A DNA stretch of 64,000 nucleotides from Pantoea sp. AS-PWVM4 (GTDB taxonomy: Bacteria > Pseudomonadota > Gammaproteobacteria > Enterobacterales > Enterobacteriaceae). The stretch covers positions 62,001-126,000 of the forward strand of contig NZ_ASZC01000017.1 of assembly GCF_000468095.1 (NCBI RefSeq). Reading direction: 5' to 3'. The notes beneath the pieces were generated by a model. The model searched no databases, was not told the origin of the DNA, and was given only the letters and a program-made list of their open reading frames with translations. The position numbers were made by a program, and so were the translations under genes. Positions 1 through 9,272 of this stretch are shown here, piece after piece. How positions within the stretch are numbered: position 1 is the stretch's first letter; every line of letters starts with the position of its first letter.

Positions 1-750
1 CACCGCTGCCGTGACGTGCTCCAGCGCATCACGCAGCGACTTGCCGTGCAGCAGATCGACCAGCAGCAGCCCGCTGGTGAGATCACCAACGCCGACCGGC
101 TGACGTACGCCAAAATCGACCAGTGGACGGTCGATATGCCAGCATTCATCGGCAGTGACCAGCAACATCTCAAAACGGTCGCTGCGACGTCCGGCACGCG
201 CCAGATGTTTCACCAGCACCACTTTTGGCCCCTGAGCAATCAGCTCACGAGCCGCAACCACCGCCTGTTCAACATTGGCAATGCTGTGCCCGCTCAGCAT
301 CTCCAGCTCCAGCAGGTTCGGAGCAATAATATCGCTGGCCGGAAGCGCCATTTTGCAATGAAACTCCGCCACACCCGGCGCAACAATGCAGCCTTTTTCC
401 GGGTGCCCCATGACCGGATCACAGAAGTACCAGGCATTCGGGTTAGCGGCTTTTACCTGGCGCACAATCTCCAGGATCTGCTCACCCTGCTCGGCGGAAC
501 CCAGATAGCCACTCAGCACCGCATCACAGGTCTTCAATCGATCGATAGCGGCGATGCCCTGCACAATATCGGTCAGATGGGTGGCTGGCATCACGGTGCC
601 GGTCCAGTGGCCATACTGCGTGTGGTTGGAGAACTGCACGGTATTCAGCGGCCAGACGTTGGCACCCATACGACGCATGGGAAACTCTGCCGCGCTGTTG
701 CCAGCGTGGCCGTAAACAACATGAGACTGGATTGCGAGAATATTTTTCAT
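1..750 (-). CDS. pdxY: Pyridoxal kinase PdxY, 3' end cut by the window edge
   Basis: The reading frame opens at the ATG complementary to 748-750 and stays open for 250 codons to the first base of the window, so the C-terminal end (some 35 residues, judging from the family) is missing. The protein starts [18 protein letters not shown], the usual opening of the PdxK/PdxY ribokinase-like family, and carries the GHWTGT, CDPVMG and GVGDLTSG segments that form the pyridoxal and ATP sites. The enzyme phosphorylates pyridoxal to PLP in the B6 salvage pathway in the cytosol. It follows tyrS on the same strand, as in E. coli, after a hairpin that should end most tyrS transcripts. Identity is firm from sequence and context. 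Confidence 0.95.
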   Translation of the reverse strand, partial: MKNILAIQSHVVYGHAGNSAAEFPMRRMGANVWPLNTVQFSNHTQYGHWTGTVMPATHLTDIVQGIAAIDRLKTCDAVLSGYLGSAEQGEQILEIVRQVKAANPNAWYFCDPVMGHPEKGCIVAPGVAEFHCKMALPASDIIAPNLLELEMLSGHSIANVEQAVVAARELIAQGPKVVLVKHLARAGRRSDRFEMLLVTADECWHIDRPLVDFGVRQPVGVGDLTSGLLLVDLLHGKSLRDALEHVTAAV

Positions 751-774
751 TATTGCCCTGTACTGCCTTGCCAT

Positions 775-798
775 AAAAAAGGGCCGGAAACCGGCCCT
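775..798 (-). terminator. Rho-independent terminator after tyrS
   Basis: Read on the minus strand, a GC-rich inverted repeat (AGGGCCGG, loop, CCGGCCCT) is followed directly by a run of six T. It lies between the tyrS stop and the pdxY start. Confidence 0.8.
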
Positions 799-805
799 GA
801 ATCGC

Positions 806-2080
806 TTACTGCCAGTTAATCAGGCAGTAGTGTTTTTTGCCGCGACGCAGCAGCGTGAAGCGCCCAAACAGTTTGTCGCTGTCGCTGAAACGGTATTCGG
901 CGTCAGATTGTTTTTCACCGTTCAGAGAAACCGCGTTGGAACCGATCATGGTACGTGCCTGGCCGCGTGAAGGCACCAGCTCCGCTTTGACCAGCGCCTG
1001 TTGCAGGTCATCTTCGGCGGTCAGGTTGATGGTCGGCATACCGTCCTGTGCCAGCTGCTCGAAATCTGCTTCGGTCATATCGCTCAGGCTGCCAGAGAAC
1101 AGGCTCTCGGTGATGCGTTTGGCCGCAGTCAGGCCCGCATCGCCATGCACCAGTCGTGTCACCTGCTCGGCCAACACGTACTGCGCGCGAGGTGCGGTAC
1201 CGCTGTTTTTGTCGGCTTCTTCCAGCGCATTGATCTCTTCAATGCTCATGAAGGTGAAGAATTTCAGGAAGCGATACACATCCGCATCCGCGGTGTTGAT
1301 CCAGAACTGGTAGAACTTATACGGACTGGTTTTCTTCGCATCAAGCCACACCGCGCCGCCTTCGGTTTTACCGAACTTGGTACCGTCAGACTTGGTGATC
1401 AACGGCACGGTCAGACCCCAGGTCTGCTGCTGGTGCAGGCGACGGGTTAAATCGATACCGGAGGTGATGTTGCCCCACTGGTCGGAACCGCCAATTTGCA
1501 GCACCACACCATAACGCTTGTTCAACTCGGCAAAGTCATAACCCTGCAACAGGTTGTAGGAGAATTCGGTGTAGGAGATGCCCTGATCGTCACGGTTAAG
1601 ACGCTGTTTGACCGCTTCTTTGTTGATCATCTGGTTCACAGAGAAGTGTTTACCGATATCACGCAGGAAGGTCAGCACATTCATGCCACCAAACCAGTCA
1701 TAGTTATTGGCGGCGATGGCGCTGTTGTCGCCACAATCGAAACTGAGGAATGGCGCGACCTGATGGCGGATTTTCTCCACCCACTCGCCCACGGTTTCAG
1801 TGGTATTCAGTTTACGTTCTGCTGCTTTAAAGCTGGGATCGCCAATCAGACCGGTGGCACCACCCACCAGCGCGACCGGTTTATGTCCGGCATCCTGAAA
1901 ACGTTTCAGGCAGAGCAGCGGCACCAGATGGCCCAAGTGCAAGCTATCAGCGGTGGGATCAAAGCCGCAATAGAGTGCAATTGGCCCTTGCGCCAGTCGC
2001 TCTGCTAACGCTTCCTCGTCCGTTACCTGGGCAATCAAGCCCCTCTCTTGCAATTGTTGTATCAGGTTACTGCTGGTCAT
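806..2080 (-). CDS. tyrS: Tyrosyl-tRNA synthetase
   Basis: Class I aminoacyl-tRNA synthetase that charges tRNA-Tyr in the cytosol. I place the start at the ATG complementary to 2078-2080 ([18 protein letters not shown]) because this gives the usual 424 residues and has a GGAG ribosome site just upstream; the frame is open further upstream but that extension has no family support. Visible signatures are the HIGH-type motif HLGH after GFDPTADSL, the tyrosine-binding QGYDF segment, and the KMSKS-type loop KFGKT. The C-terminal 80 or so residues form the S4-like RNA-binding domain. Order pdxH-tyrS-pdxY is that of E. coli. Confidence 0.97.
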   Translation of the reverse strand: MTSSNLIQQLQERGLIAQVTDEEALAERLAQGPIALYCGFDPTADSLHLGHLVPLLCLKRFQDAGHKPVALVGGATGLIGDPSFKAAERKLNTTETVGEWVEKIRHQVAPFLSFDCGDNSAIAANNYDWFGGMNVLTFLRDIGKHFSVNQMINKEAVKQRLNRDDQGISYTEFSYNLLQGYDFAELNKRYGVVLQIGGSDQWGNITSGIDLTRRLHQQQTWGLTVPLITKSDGTKFGKTEGGAVWLDAKKTSPYKFYQFWINTADADVYRFLKFFTFMSIEEINALEEADKNSGTAPRAQYVLAEQVTRLVHGDAGLTAAKRITESLFSGSLSDMTEADFEQLAQDGMPTINLTAEDDLQQALVKAELVPSRGQARTMIGSNAVSLNGEKQSDAEYRFSDSDKLFGRFTLLRRGKKHYCLINWQ

Positions 2081-2219
2081 CACTGACTCCAAATTGATCA
2101 GACTGCACCTATGCTGGTACACAGCTTTCCGCTGATTTGCGGAAGTGAAAAAAATGAGGGCTATAGCATAAAGCGCTGACGCCAACTGCGCCAGCGTTGA
2201 AAGGGGTTAAAACGCAGTT

Positions 2220-2876
2220 TTACGGGGCGAGACGGTCGATTGACCAGCCATTGTCCTGACGTTGATAGAGGAAGCGATCGTGCAGCCGATGCTCTCCCCC
2301 TTGCCAGAACTCCATCGTGTGGAATTTAACCCGGAATCCGCCCCAGAAACTCGGCAGGGGCACTTCACCTTGCTGGAACTTCTGCTTCAATTCGAGGAAC
2401 TTGCCTTCCAGCACGCCACGAGCGGAAATGCGGCTCGACTGCTTCGAAACCCAGGCACCAATCTGGCTGTCACGCGGACGGCTATGGAAATACTTCAACA
2501 CCTCCAGTGCCGACAGTTTCTCAACTTCGCCCAGCACCATCACCTGACGTTCAAGATAGTGCCACGGGAAGTGCAGCGAGATGCGCGGATTGTCCGCCAG
2601 CTGCAACGCCTTACGGCTACCGAGATTGGTGTAAAACACCATTCCTTTGTCATCGTAGTGCTTGAGCAACACGATGCGCTGATAGGGCTGGCCGCTGCTG
2701 TCTACCGTCGCCACCGTCATGGCGGTGGGATCGGGCAGTTGCGCGGCACACGCCTGTTGTAGCCACTGTTCAAACAGCGCCAGAGGATCCTCTGGCAGAT
2801 CTTTACGCCGCAAACCACCACGGGTGTATTCACGACGCAGGTGGGCAATATTTTGCAAACTGTCACTGTCGCTCAT
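2220..2876 (-). CDS. pdxH: Pyridoxine/pyridoxamine 5'-phosphate oxidase
   Basis: FMN-dependent cytosolic oxidase that converts PNP and PMP to PLP, the last step of de novo and salvage B6 synthesis. At 218 residues it has the E. coli length. It begins with the [10 protein letters not shown] stretch typical of the enterobacterial protein, has the FMN-binding RIVLLKHYD and [10 protein letters not shown] segments, and ends RLAP as in the family. It lies between mliC and tyrS on the same strand, with a 23-base gap behind mliC, so it is probably co-transcribed with anmK-mliC. Confidence 0.96.
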   Translation of the reverse strand: MSDSDSLQNIAHLRREYTRGGLRRKDLPEDPLALFEQWLQQACAAQLPDPTAMTVATVDSSGQPYQRIVLLKHYDDKGMVFYTNLGSRKALQLADNPRISLHFPWHYLERQVMVLGEVEKLSALEVLKYFHSRPRDSQIGAWVSKQSSRISARGVLEGKFLELKQKFQQGEVPLPSFWGGFRVKFHTMEFWQGGEHRLHDRFLYQRQDNGWSIDRLAP

Positions 2877-2899
2877 GCTGTTTACTCTTTCTTTAACGA

Positions 2900-3226
2900 T
2901 TACTGGGCGGAACCATCCGCATTCTGCAATTCGCAGTCATTAATCACAATTTTATCGTTACGCTCGATAAAAGCGCCATTCCCTTTCGACCAGAAGACGT
3001 AAGTGCCGTCACTGTAGCGCGTACCGGAAGCGGCAACGGTCTGGGTCAAGGTCAGCGCTTTGCCATCAAGAATAAAACTGACCTGCTGACGCGGGTTATC
3101 CAGGGTTACGGTTAGCGGCAACGTGCCGCAACGGTAATGCAACTTTTGCGGTGCTTCGGCGGGTTTATGCATTAAACCACAACCGCTCAGCAGCAGTACG
3201 CCGCCCACTAAAATCGCCTTTTTCAT
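2900..3226 (-). CDS. mliC: Membrane-bound lysozyme inhibitor of C-type lysozyme (lipoprotein)
   Basis: A 108-residue lipoprotein of the MliC/YdhA family. The signal peptide [17 protein letters not shown] ends in a clear lipobox (LLSGC), so the mature protein is lipid-anchored at Cys16, probably in the outer membrane. The body has the family's YxCG opening, the [16 protein letters not shown] core, which holds the lysozyme-contact loop, and a late Cys (NDCE) that can pair with the first. It protects peptidoglycan against host lysozyme. An AAGGAG ribosome site precedes the ATG. The gap to anmK is nine bases, which fits an anmK-mliC-pdxH operon. Confidence 0.93.
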   Translation of the reverse strand: MKKAILVGGVLLLSGCGLMHKPAEAPQKLHYRCGTLPLTVTLDNPRQQVSFILDGKALTLTQTVAASGTRYSDGTYVFWSKGNGAFIERNDKIVINDCELQNADGSAQ

Positions 3227-3235
3227 CCTGACTCC

Positions 3236-4357
3236 TTAACGTGTCTGCCGGGAATTGGCCGGATAGATGGCACCCAGCACGCTCATTTCGCGCGCGCCAG
3301 TCACCGCCGGTAAATTGCCCGGTAAGCCGGACAAGGTGCGGAAAGCCAGCCAGGCAAAGGCCAGCGCTTCCATATCATCGCCGCTGATACCGGCCTGGTC
3401 AGTGGTATTGACCTCCGTACCGGGCAGCAGTGCCGCCAGACGGGCCATCAACAGCGGGTTACGGCTGCCGCCACCGCACACTAACAGGCGATCGCAGCCA
3501 TCATTCAGTTGTACCTGCTGCGTAATGGTCAGCGCGGTGAGTTCGGTCAGTGTCGCCTGTACATCTTGCGCAGCCAGTGCCGGGAAGCGTTGCAATTGTT
3601 GCTCGACCCATCCGAGGTTGAAATATTCGCGTCCGGTGCTTTTTGGCGGTGGTAACGCGAACCAGGGATCGGCCAGCATCTGATCAAGCAGCGCCGGGAC
3701 CACCTGCCCACTGCGCGCCCAGGCGGCATCTTTGTCGTAGGGCTGGCCTTTGTGACGCCAAATCCACGCATCAATCAACATATTACCCGGCCCGGTGTCA
3801 AAGCCGCGCACCGCATGGCCTGGCAGTAACAACGAGAGGTTGGCAATCCCGCCGATGTTCAACACCATGCGCCGCTCAACACTGTCCATTAATAAAGCCT
3901 GGTGAAACGCCGGTACTAACGGAGCACCCTGCCCGCCCAACGCCATATCGCGGCGGCGAAAATCCCCGACCACGGTCACGCCGGTGGCAGCAACAATTTG
4001 GTTATTGTCACCAATCTGTAAGGTGTTAGGCGCATCACTTAACGGCTCATGCCACACCGTTTGTCCGTGGCAACCTATTGCCATGATATCGCTGGCCTCC
4101 AGCGACTGCTGGCGCATCAGGGTTAATACCGCGTCTGCGAACAGCTTACCCAGACGGTTATCGAGCTGCCCCAATTGCGACAAGGTCAGAGATTGTCCCT
4201 GACAGATCGCCAGCACCTGCTGCCGCAAATCTTGTGGTATCGGATGACAGTAGCTCGCCTGCTGCGCCACCATATGTTCATCGATCGCCGCCAGCACCAC
4301 ATCGACACCGTCAAGACTGGTACCGGACATCACCCCGATATAGCGTCCTGATTTCAT
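3236..4357 (-). CDS. anmK: Anhydro-N-acetylmuramic acid kinase
   Basis: Cytosolic kinase of the ASKHA fold that hydrolyses and phosphorylates 1,6-anhydro-MurNAc to MurNAc-6-phosphate during peptidoglycan recycling. The N-terminus [12 protein letters not shown] is the family's phosphate-1 loop. [20 protein letters not shown] and NIGGIANLS are the substrate and phosphate-2 segments, and the [12 protein letters not shown] and [14 protein letters not shown] motifs follow. Length 373 agrees with E. coli (369). It leads the anmK-mliC-pdxH unit and is divergent from slyB. Confidence 0.96.
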   Translation of the reverse strand: MKSGRYIGVMSGTSLDGVDVVLAAIDEHMVAQQASYCHPIPQDLRQQVLAICQGQSLTLSQLGQLDNRLGKLFADAVLTLMRQQSLEASDIMAIGCHGQTVWHEPLSDAPNTLQIGDNNQIVAATGVTVVGDFRRRDMALGGQGAPLVPAFHQALLMDSVERRMVLNIGGIANLSLLLPGHAVRGFDTGPGNMLIDAWIWRHKGQPYDKDAAWARSGQVVPALLDQMLADPWFALPPPKSTGREYFNLGWVEQQLQRFPALAAQDVQATLTELTALTITQQVQLNDGCDRLLVCGGGSRNPLLMARLAALLPGTEVNTTDQAGISGDDMEALAFAWLAFRTLSGLPGNLPAVTGAREMSVLGAIYPANSRQTR

Positions 4358-4641
4358 AACTTTTCCTTACTCGCCCACGAGCAAATGATTCATCTTTGAG
4401 TAGCCTGGCAAATTACGCAGGCTAATTCTATGATTAAATTCCGCTTTTTAAGCACATTGCGTAGCGCATTCCAGGTTAAAATATTTCGTGTTCAATTGAA
4501 TTTTTGTTGAGATGCAATGGTCTATGCTTCGCCTCCAACCGCGTATTATCCGGACGAAGAGTCAATTGCCAGTTTTGTGTCTTATACTCTGTGCAGAACA
4601 GGATGAGAACACGGCACATTTTTGCATGAAGGAGCTTTCTG

Positions 4642-5109
4642 ATGATTAAGCGTTTTCTGGTCGTCTCCCTTGCCGGCTTAACGCTGGCAGGTTGTGTGAG
4701 TAACGACACCCTTTCTGGTGATGTCTACAGTGCCAGTGAAGCGAAACAAGTACAGAGCGTTTCTTACGGTACGCTGGTTTCCGTTCGCCCGGTCAAGATT
4801 CAGGGCGGTGACGAAAACAATGTTATTGGTGCCATCGGTGGTGCCGTATTAGGTGGCTTCCTCGGTAACACCATTGGCGGCGGAAGCGGCCGTAGCCTGG
4901 CAACCGCAGGCGGTGCCGTTCTCGGCGGCGTCGCAGGCCAGGGCGTGCAGAGCACCCTGAATAAGAGTGACGGTGTCGAACTGGAAATCCGTAAAGATGA
5001 CGGCAACACCATCATGGTGGTGCAGAAACAGGCCGCCACCCGTTTCTCTGTCGGCCAGCGTGTTGTGATGGCATCTAACGGCAGCCAGGTCACCGTGTCA
5101 CCGCGCTAA
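4642..5109 (+). CDS. slyB: Outer membrane lipoprotein SlyB
   Basis: Small outer-membrane lipoprotein of 155 residues with a lipobox LTLAGC (Cys18) and a central glycine-zipper segment rich in GGAVLGG and GGVAGQG, typical of the Pcp/SlyB family. In E. coli and Salmonella the gene is controlled by PhoPQ and the protein stabilises outer-membrane proteins under stress. A GAAGGAG ribosome site precedes the ATG. The 284 bases up to anmK hold a TATACT at 4583-4588, but I could not make out a PhoP box there. In E. coli slyB faces slyA directly; here the two are separated by the 21-kb accessory block. Confidence 0.95.
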   Translation: MIKRFLVVSLAGLTLAGCVSNDTLSGDVYSASEAKQVQSVSYGTLVSVRPVKIQGGDENNVIGAIGGAVLGGFLGNTIGGGSGRSLATAGGAVLGGVAGQGVQSTLNKSDGVELEIRKDDGNTIMVVQKQAATRFSVGQRVVMASNGSQVTVSPR

Positions 5110-5142
5110 ACCCGCGCGTAGTCGATCAAGACACCCTGCCAG

Positions 5143-5175
5143 AATCCGGAAATGGACTTCATTTCCGGATTTTTT
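5143..5175 (+). terminator. Rho-independent terminator of slyB
   Basis: A 12-base stem (AATCCGGAAATG paired with CATTTCCGGATT) around a short loop is followed by a T run. It ends 18 bases before the first accessory gene, so it marks the left backbone boundary. Confidence 0.85.
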
Positions 5176-5193
5176 ATGCCCGTAAGGTTGACA

Positions 5194-5814
5194 CTAGTGC
5201 CGCTGCGGCAGCATATGAAAGATAATGTCACTACCCATTTTTTTCTTTAACGTCGATTTATGGATATAAACACTTTTCACGCTACAACCCAGTAAGGTGG
5301 CTATTTCGTTCACAGTACTGCCGTCGTATATCATCTTTAACACATGCATTTCTCGTTCAGTTGCTGCCGGAGCTTTAATCCGCTTAGTCCTGCTGCCACA
5401 GAGCCGGTTTTTCAAATCTGCCATAAAACAATCCAACCCCGCATCGGTAGGAATAACAGCTTTGATACTGGCTGATTTTCGCCACCAATAATGCGCAATC
5501 GCCATCATTCTTCTGTCAGGGATCAGAACAATTTCCATGCCACACGCAGAGAAAACCGTTAGCCACTCATCATTAATGAATAAACCGAGATGTCTCAGTG
5601 AGAAATCAACAATCAGAGTGTCCTCACTCAGCTCACAGCCATTACTTTTAAAAACTAACTCATGTAATGCCAGTTTTAAATAATCATTGCCTTCAGGCCA
5701 AAGTACTAACTTTTTATCCGTACAAAACTCTACTTTAAATGTTTCGTCGTGATGCACACGACAACCAAGCCGACATCCCATGCAGCTCAGCGCGTCAACT
5801 ATCCTATGTTCCAA
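5194..5814 (-). CDS. LuxR-type (EcpR/MatA-like) regulator at the left end of the accessory block
   Basis: A 206-residue regulator with a C-terminal LuxR/GerE helix-turn-helix (about residues 145-200; ATEREMHVLKMI, SVNEIATLLGCSVKSVY-like layout). The N-terminal two thirds lack a phosphorylation site but match the layout of EcpR/MatA, including an NDEWL segment, a VLIPDRR turn and the HYWWRK motif. The extreme N-terminus holds a cysteine cluster, C11-x2-C14-x3-C18. The predicted start is TTG, chosen because a GAGGTGA ribosome site lies seven bases upstream. It lies 156 bases downstream of the operon on the same strand and is clearly related to the regulator at 25.9-26.6 kb. Target genes are not shown; control of the operon is inference. 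Confidence 0.8.
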   Translation of the reverse strand: MEHRIVDALSCMGCRLGCRVHHDETFKVEFCTDKKLVLWPEGNDYLKLALHELVFKSNGCELSEDTLIVDFSLRHLGLFINDEWLTVFSACGMEIVLIPDRRMMAIAHYWWRKSASIKAVIPTDAGLDCFMADLKNRLCGSRTKRIKAPAATEREMHVLKMIYDGSTVNEIATLLGCSVKSVYIHKSTLKKKMGSDIIFHMLPQRH

Positions 5815-5970
5815 AAAGGCTCACCTCATCCTTGTGTTACCGCCGCTCCTGTTCACCGGGGTAAATTACGCAGAGTGGTGACTGTTGAGAAATAAGATTC
5901 CTCTCAGAATATTTTTATTTACCTTTTTAAAGATTTCGCAGATAGAATTACCTACTTCTGCTGATCAGGA

Positions 5971-6966
5971 TCAAAGATTACGTTTGTTAAACGCTTCATA
6001 GCGAAAGTACATATCACAAGCCATCATAAACTCATGATGGTATTGCCACCAGGTATGCAAAAAGCAATAACCCATACAAGGTAGAAAACAGAACAAAAAG
6101 TACCACTCAAAACGGATTTGCCACTGCAACAGGCTAAGTACTGTGCTTACCGCAACAATCCATACCGCCAGAATGAACAACACTATAATAATTCTGATGA
6201 TTAATGGCCGCGAGGATAAACGACTGAACGGAACCGATTTTGAAAAGAAGAAGTCGATTTCTTTTAAGAAGATACGTCCCAAAAATACATATCTTTTGGA
6301 TATACGAGCGAATGCTAAATTTATCGCCAGGACAATAGTACAAAGAATCAGCATAGCCACCATCAGTCTTATGGACAAGAAACCCTCCCGCAAGGAAAAG
6401 CCTTCCTGCTGTGCTAAAGGGCTAACTGAGATGACATTCAGTAACGTGACAGTGAAGAGACAGACACTAACATACTGATAAAGGTGTCGGTATTTCACAC
6501 CTGGTGCAGCAGAAGTCAGCACCTGACGAATATACACTGGTCTGAGCCATCTGAATACCAGGTAAACAATGCAAGATGAAGTAATATAAAAACAAAGAAC
6601 CGAATACATCGTTGCAGGCAATGACAGCCAGCCAGTTGCAATAATCCAGAACATCCATAGCATAAGCGTACTGATGATTACGGGACGGGAGACAACATTC
6701 AGCAACTTACCACAAGGCTTCTCAGAGAAAACACTTACATCGACACGACCAATAACACAGCTATACGCCCAAAAAGCCTTGAGGTCATAAATGAGATTAA
6801 ACAGCACGATAGCCAATAATGCGCTGACCGGCCAAACATTGTGCTGCGTTAATTGATAATCATTATTCTTCCAGTAAAAACCCACAACGACCAGAATCAC
6901 TGCGGAGAAAAATGGAATAACTCTCTTATCCTGAAAAGAGATAAATTTCTGATAATCTGGAATCAT
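5971..6966 (-). CDS. Polytopic inner-membrane protein of unknown function
   Basis: I do not recognise the family. The 331-residue protein has about eight hydrophobic segments and no signal peptide, and ends in a soluble tail rich in aromatic and charged residues. The start is placed at the ATG that overlaps the stop of the upstream malonyltransferase gene (ATGA, four shared bases), which implies translational coupling; an upstream in-frame start would add eight residues. It is the last gene of the operon. A role as acyltransferase, flippase or lipid exporter partner is possible from its position after the ACP-dependent enzymes, but no catalytic motif is visible. Confidence 0.7.
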   Translation of the reverse strand: MIPDYQKFISFQDKRVIPFFSAVILVVVGFYWKNNDYQLTQHNVWPVSALLAIVLFNLIYDLKAFWAYSCVIGRVDVSVFSEKPCGKLLNVVSRPVIISTLMLWMFWIIATGWLSLPATMYSVLCFYITSSCIVYLVFRWLRPVYIRQVLTSAAPGVKYRHLYQYVSVCLFTVTLLNVISVSPLAQQEGFSLREGFLSIRLMVAMLILCTIVLAINLAFARISKRYVFLGRIFLKEIDFFFSKSVPFSRLSSRPLIIRIIIVLFILAVWIVAVSTVLSLLQWQIRFEWYFLFCFLPCMGYCFLHTWWQYHHEFMMACDMYFRYEAFNKRNL

Positions 6967-7895
6967 AAGGCACCAGTAATGGTTCGACAATGTTGCGTCA
7001 TTTCCGATGTAAAACCGGGAAAATCCTTCAGCATATGGCCGAGGTAGGCCTTGTTACTGACCTCAATCAGTACCGGTGTTAATGGATGGCTTAATAAGCG
7101 TGCCATCGAATCGGTCCACTTTACGGTATGGGTTAAATGCAGCGCCAGATTGTGTTTAATCTTCTCCGGTTCGTATTCCGCACAACCCGTCACATTCATC
7201 AACACGTCGAAATCCGGGCGTTTAATCTCCACCGTCGCTAAAAAATTGCACATTTGCTTTACCCCTTGCGCCATTAAACGGGTATGCCAGGCTCCACTCA
7301 CGCCGGGTTTGAAAGCATCAAAGCCATGCCGGGCCAATAGCGGGACAAATGCCGTGAGCGCAGCGGATGTCCCGCCAATAACCTGTTGATGGGGACTGTT
7401 GTCGCAACTGACATCCAACTCAATATCAGAACGCGCAATCAGTTCAGTCATTGTGTGATAATCGATACCCTTCACGACATACATCGTCCCATTATTTTCT
7501 TTGCTTAATTCGTGCATCAACTGTGATCGGAAATGGATTATTTTAAACAAGTCCTCCAGGGAAACAGCCTTCGCGGCATATAACGCACTGTATTCGCCGA
7601 CACTGTGACCGCAGCAACCCACTGCTGTCTCGACATTGAGTTTTTCAAGCAACAGAGTATACAGCGTCACATTTATCGCCGTGACCGCCACTTGCTGGCA
7701 AGGTGTTTGCACCAGTTTATTCATTGGACCTTTTAAGCAAAGACGACGAATATCCATCTGCGAAATATCGCTCGCACAATCCCAAATCTGCCGTGCTTGC
7801 TGATTGATATGCCATAAATCAGCCCCCATCCCGATAACCGGATTACCCTGCCCCGAAAACATAAACGCGACAGCAGGCGCGTGTTTATCATCCAT
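6963..7895 (-). CDS. Malonyl-CoA:ACP transacylase (FabD-like)
   Basis: A stand-alone acyltransferase of 310 residues that should load malonyl units from CoA onto the cluster's ACP. Visible landmarks are FSGQG (residues 13-17), the nucleophile elbow GHSVGE with Ser98, Arg123 in HFRSQL where malonate-specific enzymes hold the carboxylate, and His204 in SGAWHTRLM completing the dyad. The housekeeping fabD normally sits in the fab cluster, so this is a dedicated paralogue. An AAGG ribosome site precedes the ATG; the gene starts nine bases after the outer-membrane protein gene. The extender specificity (malonyl) is inferred from the Arg. Confidence 0.9.
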   Translation of the reverse strand: MDDKHAPAVAFMFSGQGNPVIGMGADLWHINQQARQIWDCASDISQMDIRRLCLKGPMNKLVQTPCQQVAVTAINVTLYTLLLEKLNVETAVGCCGHSVGEYSALYAAKAVSLEDLFKIIHFRSQLMHELSKENNGTMYVVKGIDYHTMTELIARSDIELDVSCDNSPHQQVIGGTSAALTAFVPLLARHGFDAFKPGVSGAWHTRLMAQGVKQMCNFLATVEIKRPDFDVLMNVTGCAEYEPEKIKHNLALHLTHTVKWTDSMARLLSHPLTPVLIEVSNKAYLGHMLKDFPGFTSEMTQHCRTITGAL

Positions 7896-7904
7896 AATAA
7901 GACC

Positions 7905-9272
7905 TTAAAATGTATAATTAAAACCGATATAGGTTGCGAGTGTCTCGCCAAACAGACCGAATTCGCTGTTGTTTTTTCCAGCCATTATATAAACCCCGGT
8001 GTAAACCTCCATCTGGTTATTTAATGACTTAAGCTGTCTGATATAAGTGATCCCTGTCATCGAACTCTTATCCATCAGGTTAATGGCCGACCAGGGCTGT
8101 AGACGCTCTTGCTCATTAAGAAGAATAGTGGCATAGCTGTTGATATAATGTTTCCCCAGGAGGTTACCGCTACTGCTGGCGTTATAGATCTCGGAAGCCA
8201 TTAAATATTTATAGGCGTCAAATGCCCTCTCCAGTGAAGGATAGGGCGTTTTCTGACTAAGAAAATTGATCACATCAGTCTGTTTTTTCCATTGCCGTGC
8301 CGAATAGCCTTCGCTCTGAAAATAATAGCCAATGCCAAAATGGTTAAAACGCTCCGTGGTATATTGGACTCCCAGCGCCAGCTCCCAACCTTGCTTTTCT
8401 CTGGTGTGATAAAGTGCATCTGGAAAAACATAATTTTGTAACTGCTCAGCCTTTGCCTCATCCAGATGTCGCCATCGCTGTTTACTGTGCAAAGCCAGTT
8501 CGCTATTGAAGGTGAGTTGTTGAGATAAATTATAACTGTTTGCCAATGCAATCGCGTTTGCATCACCGAACATCAGGCTGGCCGACGGCGTGTGATCAGC
8601 AAAACGGTAATCGGTATAGGTCAACAAATAACGATCACGGCTGTTTGAACGTTGGGTTGCTGACCAGTTACCAGAAGACTCATACGTTTTACCCGCCTGC
8701 GCCAATTTTGGCGCGATGGTGAGTGACAGCGAATTATTTTCGTTCGTCTCAGACAGCTCAAATCCCCAGGATGATTCCGCCCAGACCTGATTCAATGCCG
8801 GATGGTATATTCGTGTCGATTTGAATCCACCACCGTAATTACTTAACAGATTAGCTGGAGATTTAAGGTAAAATAAGCCGCCCTTGTTACTTATTTTTCC
8901 CGCCTCCAGCCTGACGGTATCAGACAGGTTATAGGTCAGGCTTAATCGGTCAAACAGTAATCTCGCGCGGTGATCATCTTGCTCAAAGGCCCCGCCATCC
9001 CTGACTGGATAATAAGTCAGCCCATACAGTGCAACATTCAGCCTTATTTGCTCGTCCACGAATAAACAGCGATTGCTGTATTTCACCACCAGGTCGGTGT
9101 AACCATTGTCAGTGCGCCAGGGATCGTTCCCGCCAATCTGCCAGCTCGCGGGTCTTTTGCGCACCGCAGACATCTGACCGAATAACGCCATATCGGCGTC
9201 AGACAGACAGGCTGACACCCTTTCTCCAGGCAGCATCGCGAGAGGGAGCACCAACCAGCGCAGAGAAGACAT
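7905..9272 (-). CDS. Probable outer-membrane beta-barrel protein of the lipid-export module
   Basis: A 455-residue protein with a signal peptide (hydrophobic stretch ending near SACLS), alternating aromatic and polar strands throughout, and a C-terminal phenylalanine after YIGFNYTF, the usual outer-membrane barrel signature. I do not recognise the family. The ATG at 9270-9272 shares one base with the stop of the LolA-like gene (TGATG), so the two are coupled. The combination ATPase, permease, LolA-like protein and barrel suggests a path from the inner membrane to the outer leaflet or surface. It could instead be a receptor or porin for another substrate. Confidence 0.75.
   Translation of the reverse strand: MSSLRWLVLPLAMLPGERVSACLSDADMALFGQMSAVRKRPASWQIGGNDPWRTDNGYTDLVVKYSNRCLFVDEQIRLNVALYGLTYYPVRDGGAFEQDDHRARLLFDRLSLTYNLSDTVRLEAGKISNKGGLFYLKSPANLLSNYGGGFKSTRIYHPALNQVWAESSWGFELSETNENNSLSLTIAPKLAQAGKTYESSGNWSATQRSNSRDRYLLTYTDYRFADHTPSASLMFGDANAIALANSYNLSQQLTFNSELALHSKQRWRHLDEAKAEQLQNYVFPDALYHTREKQGWELALGVQYTTERFNHFGIGYYFQSEGYSARQWKKQTDVINFLSQKTPYPSLERAFDAYKYLMASEIYNASSSGNLLGKHYINSYATILLNEQERLQPWSAINLMDKSSMTGITYIRQLKSLNNQMEVYTGVYIMAGKNNSEFGLFGETLATYIGFNYTF

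Noticed and set aside
16..819. Long open frame on the plus strand over pdxY
   Set aside because: It is the antisense of pdxY, whose protein is clearly recognisable; the plus-strand product has no family features.
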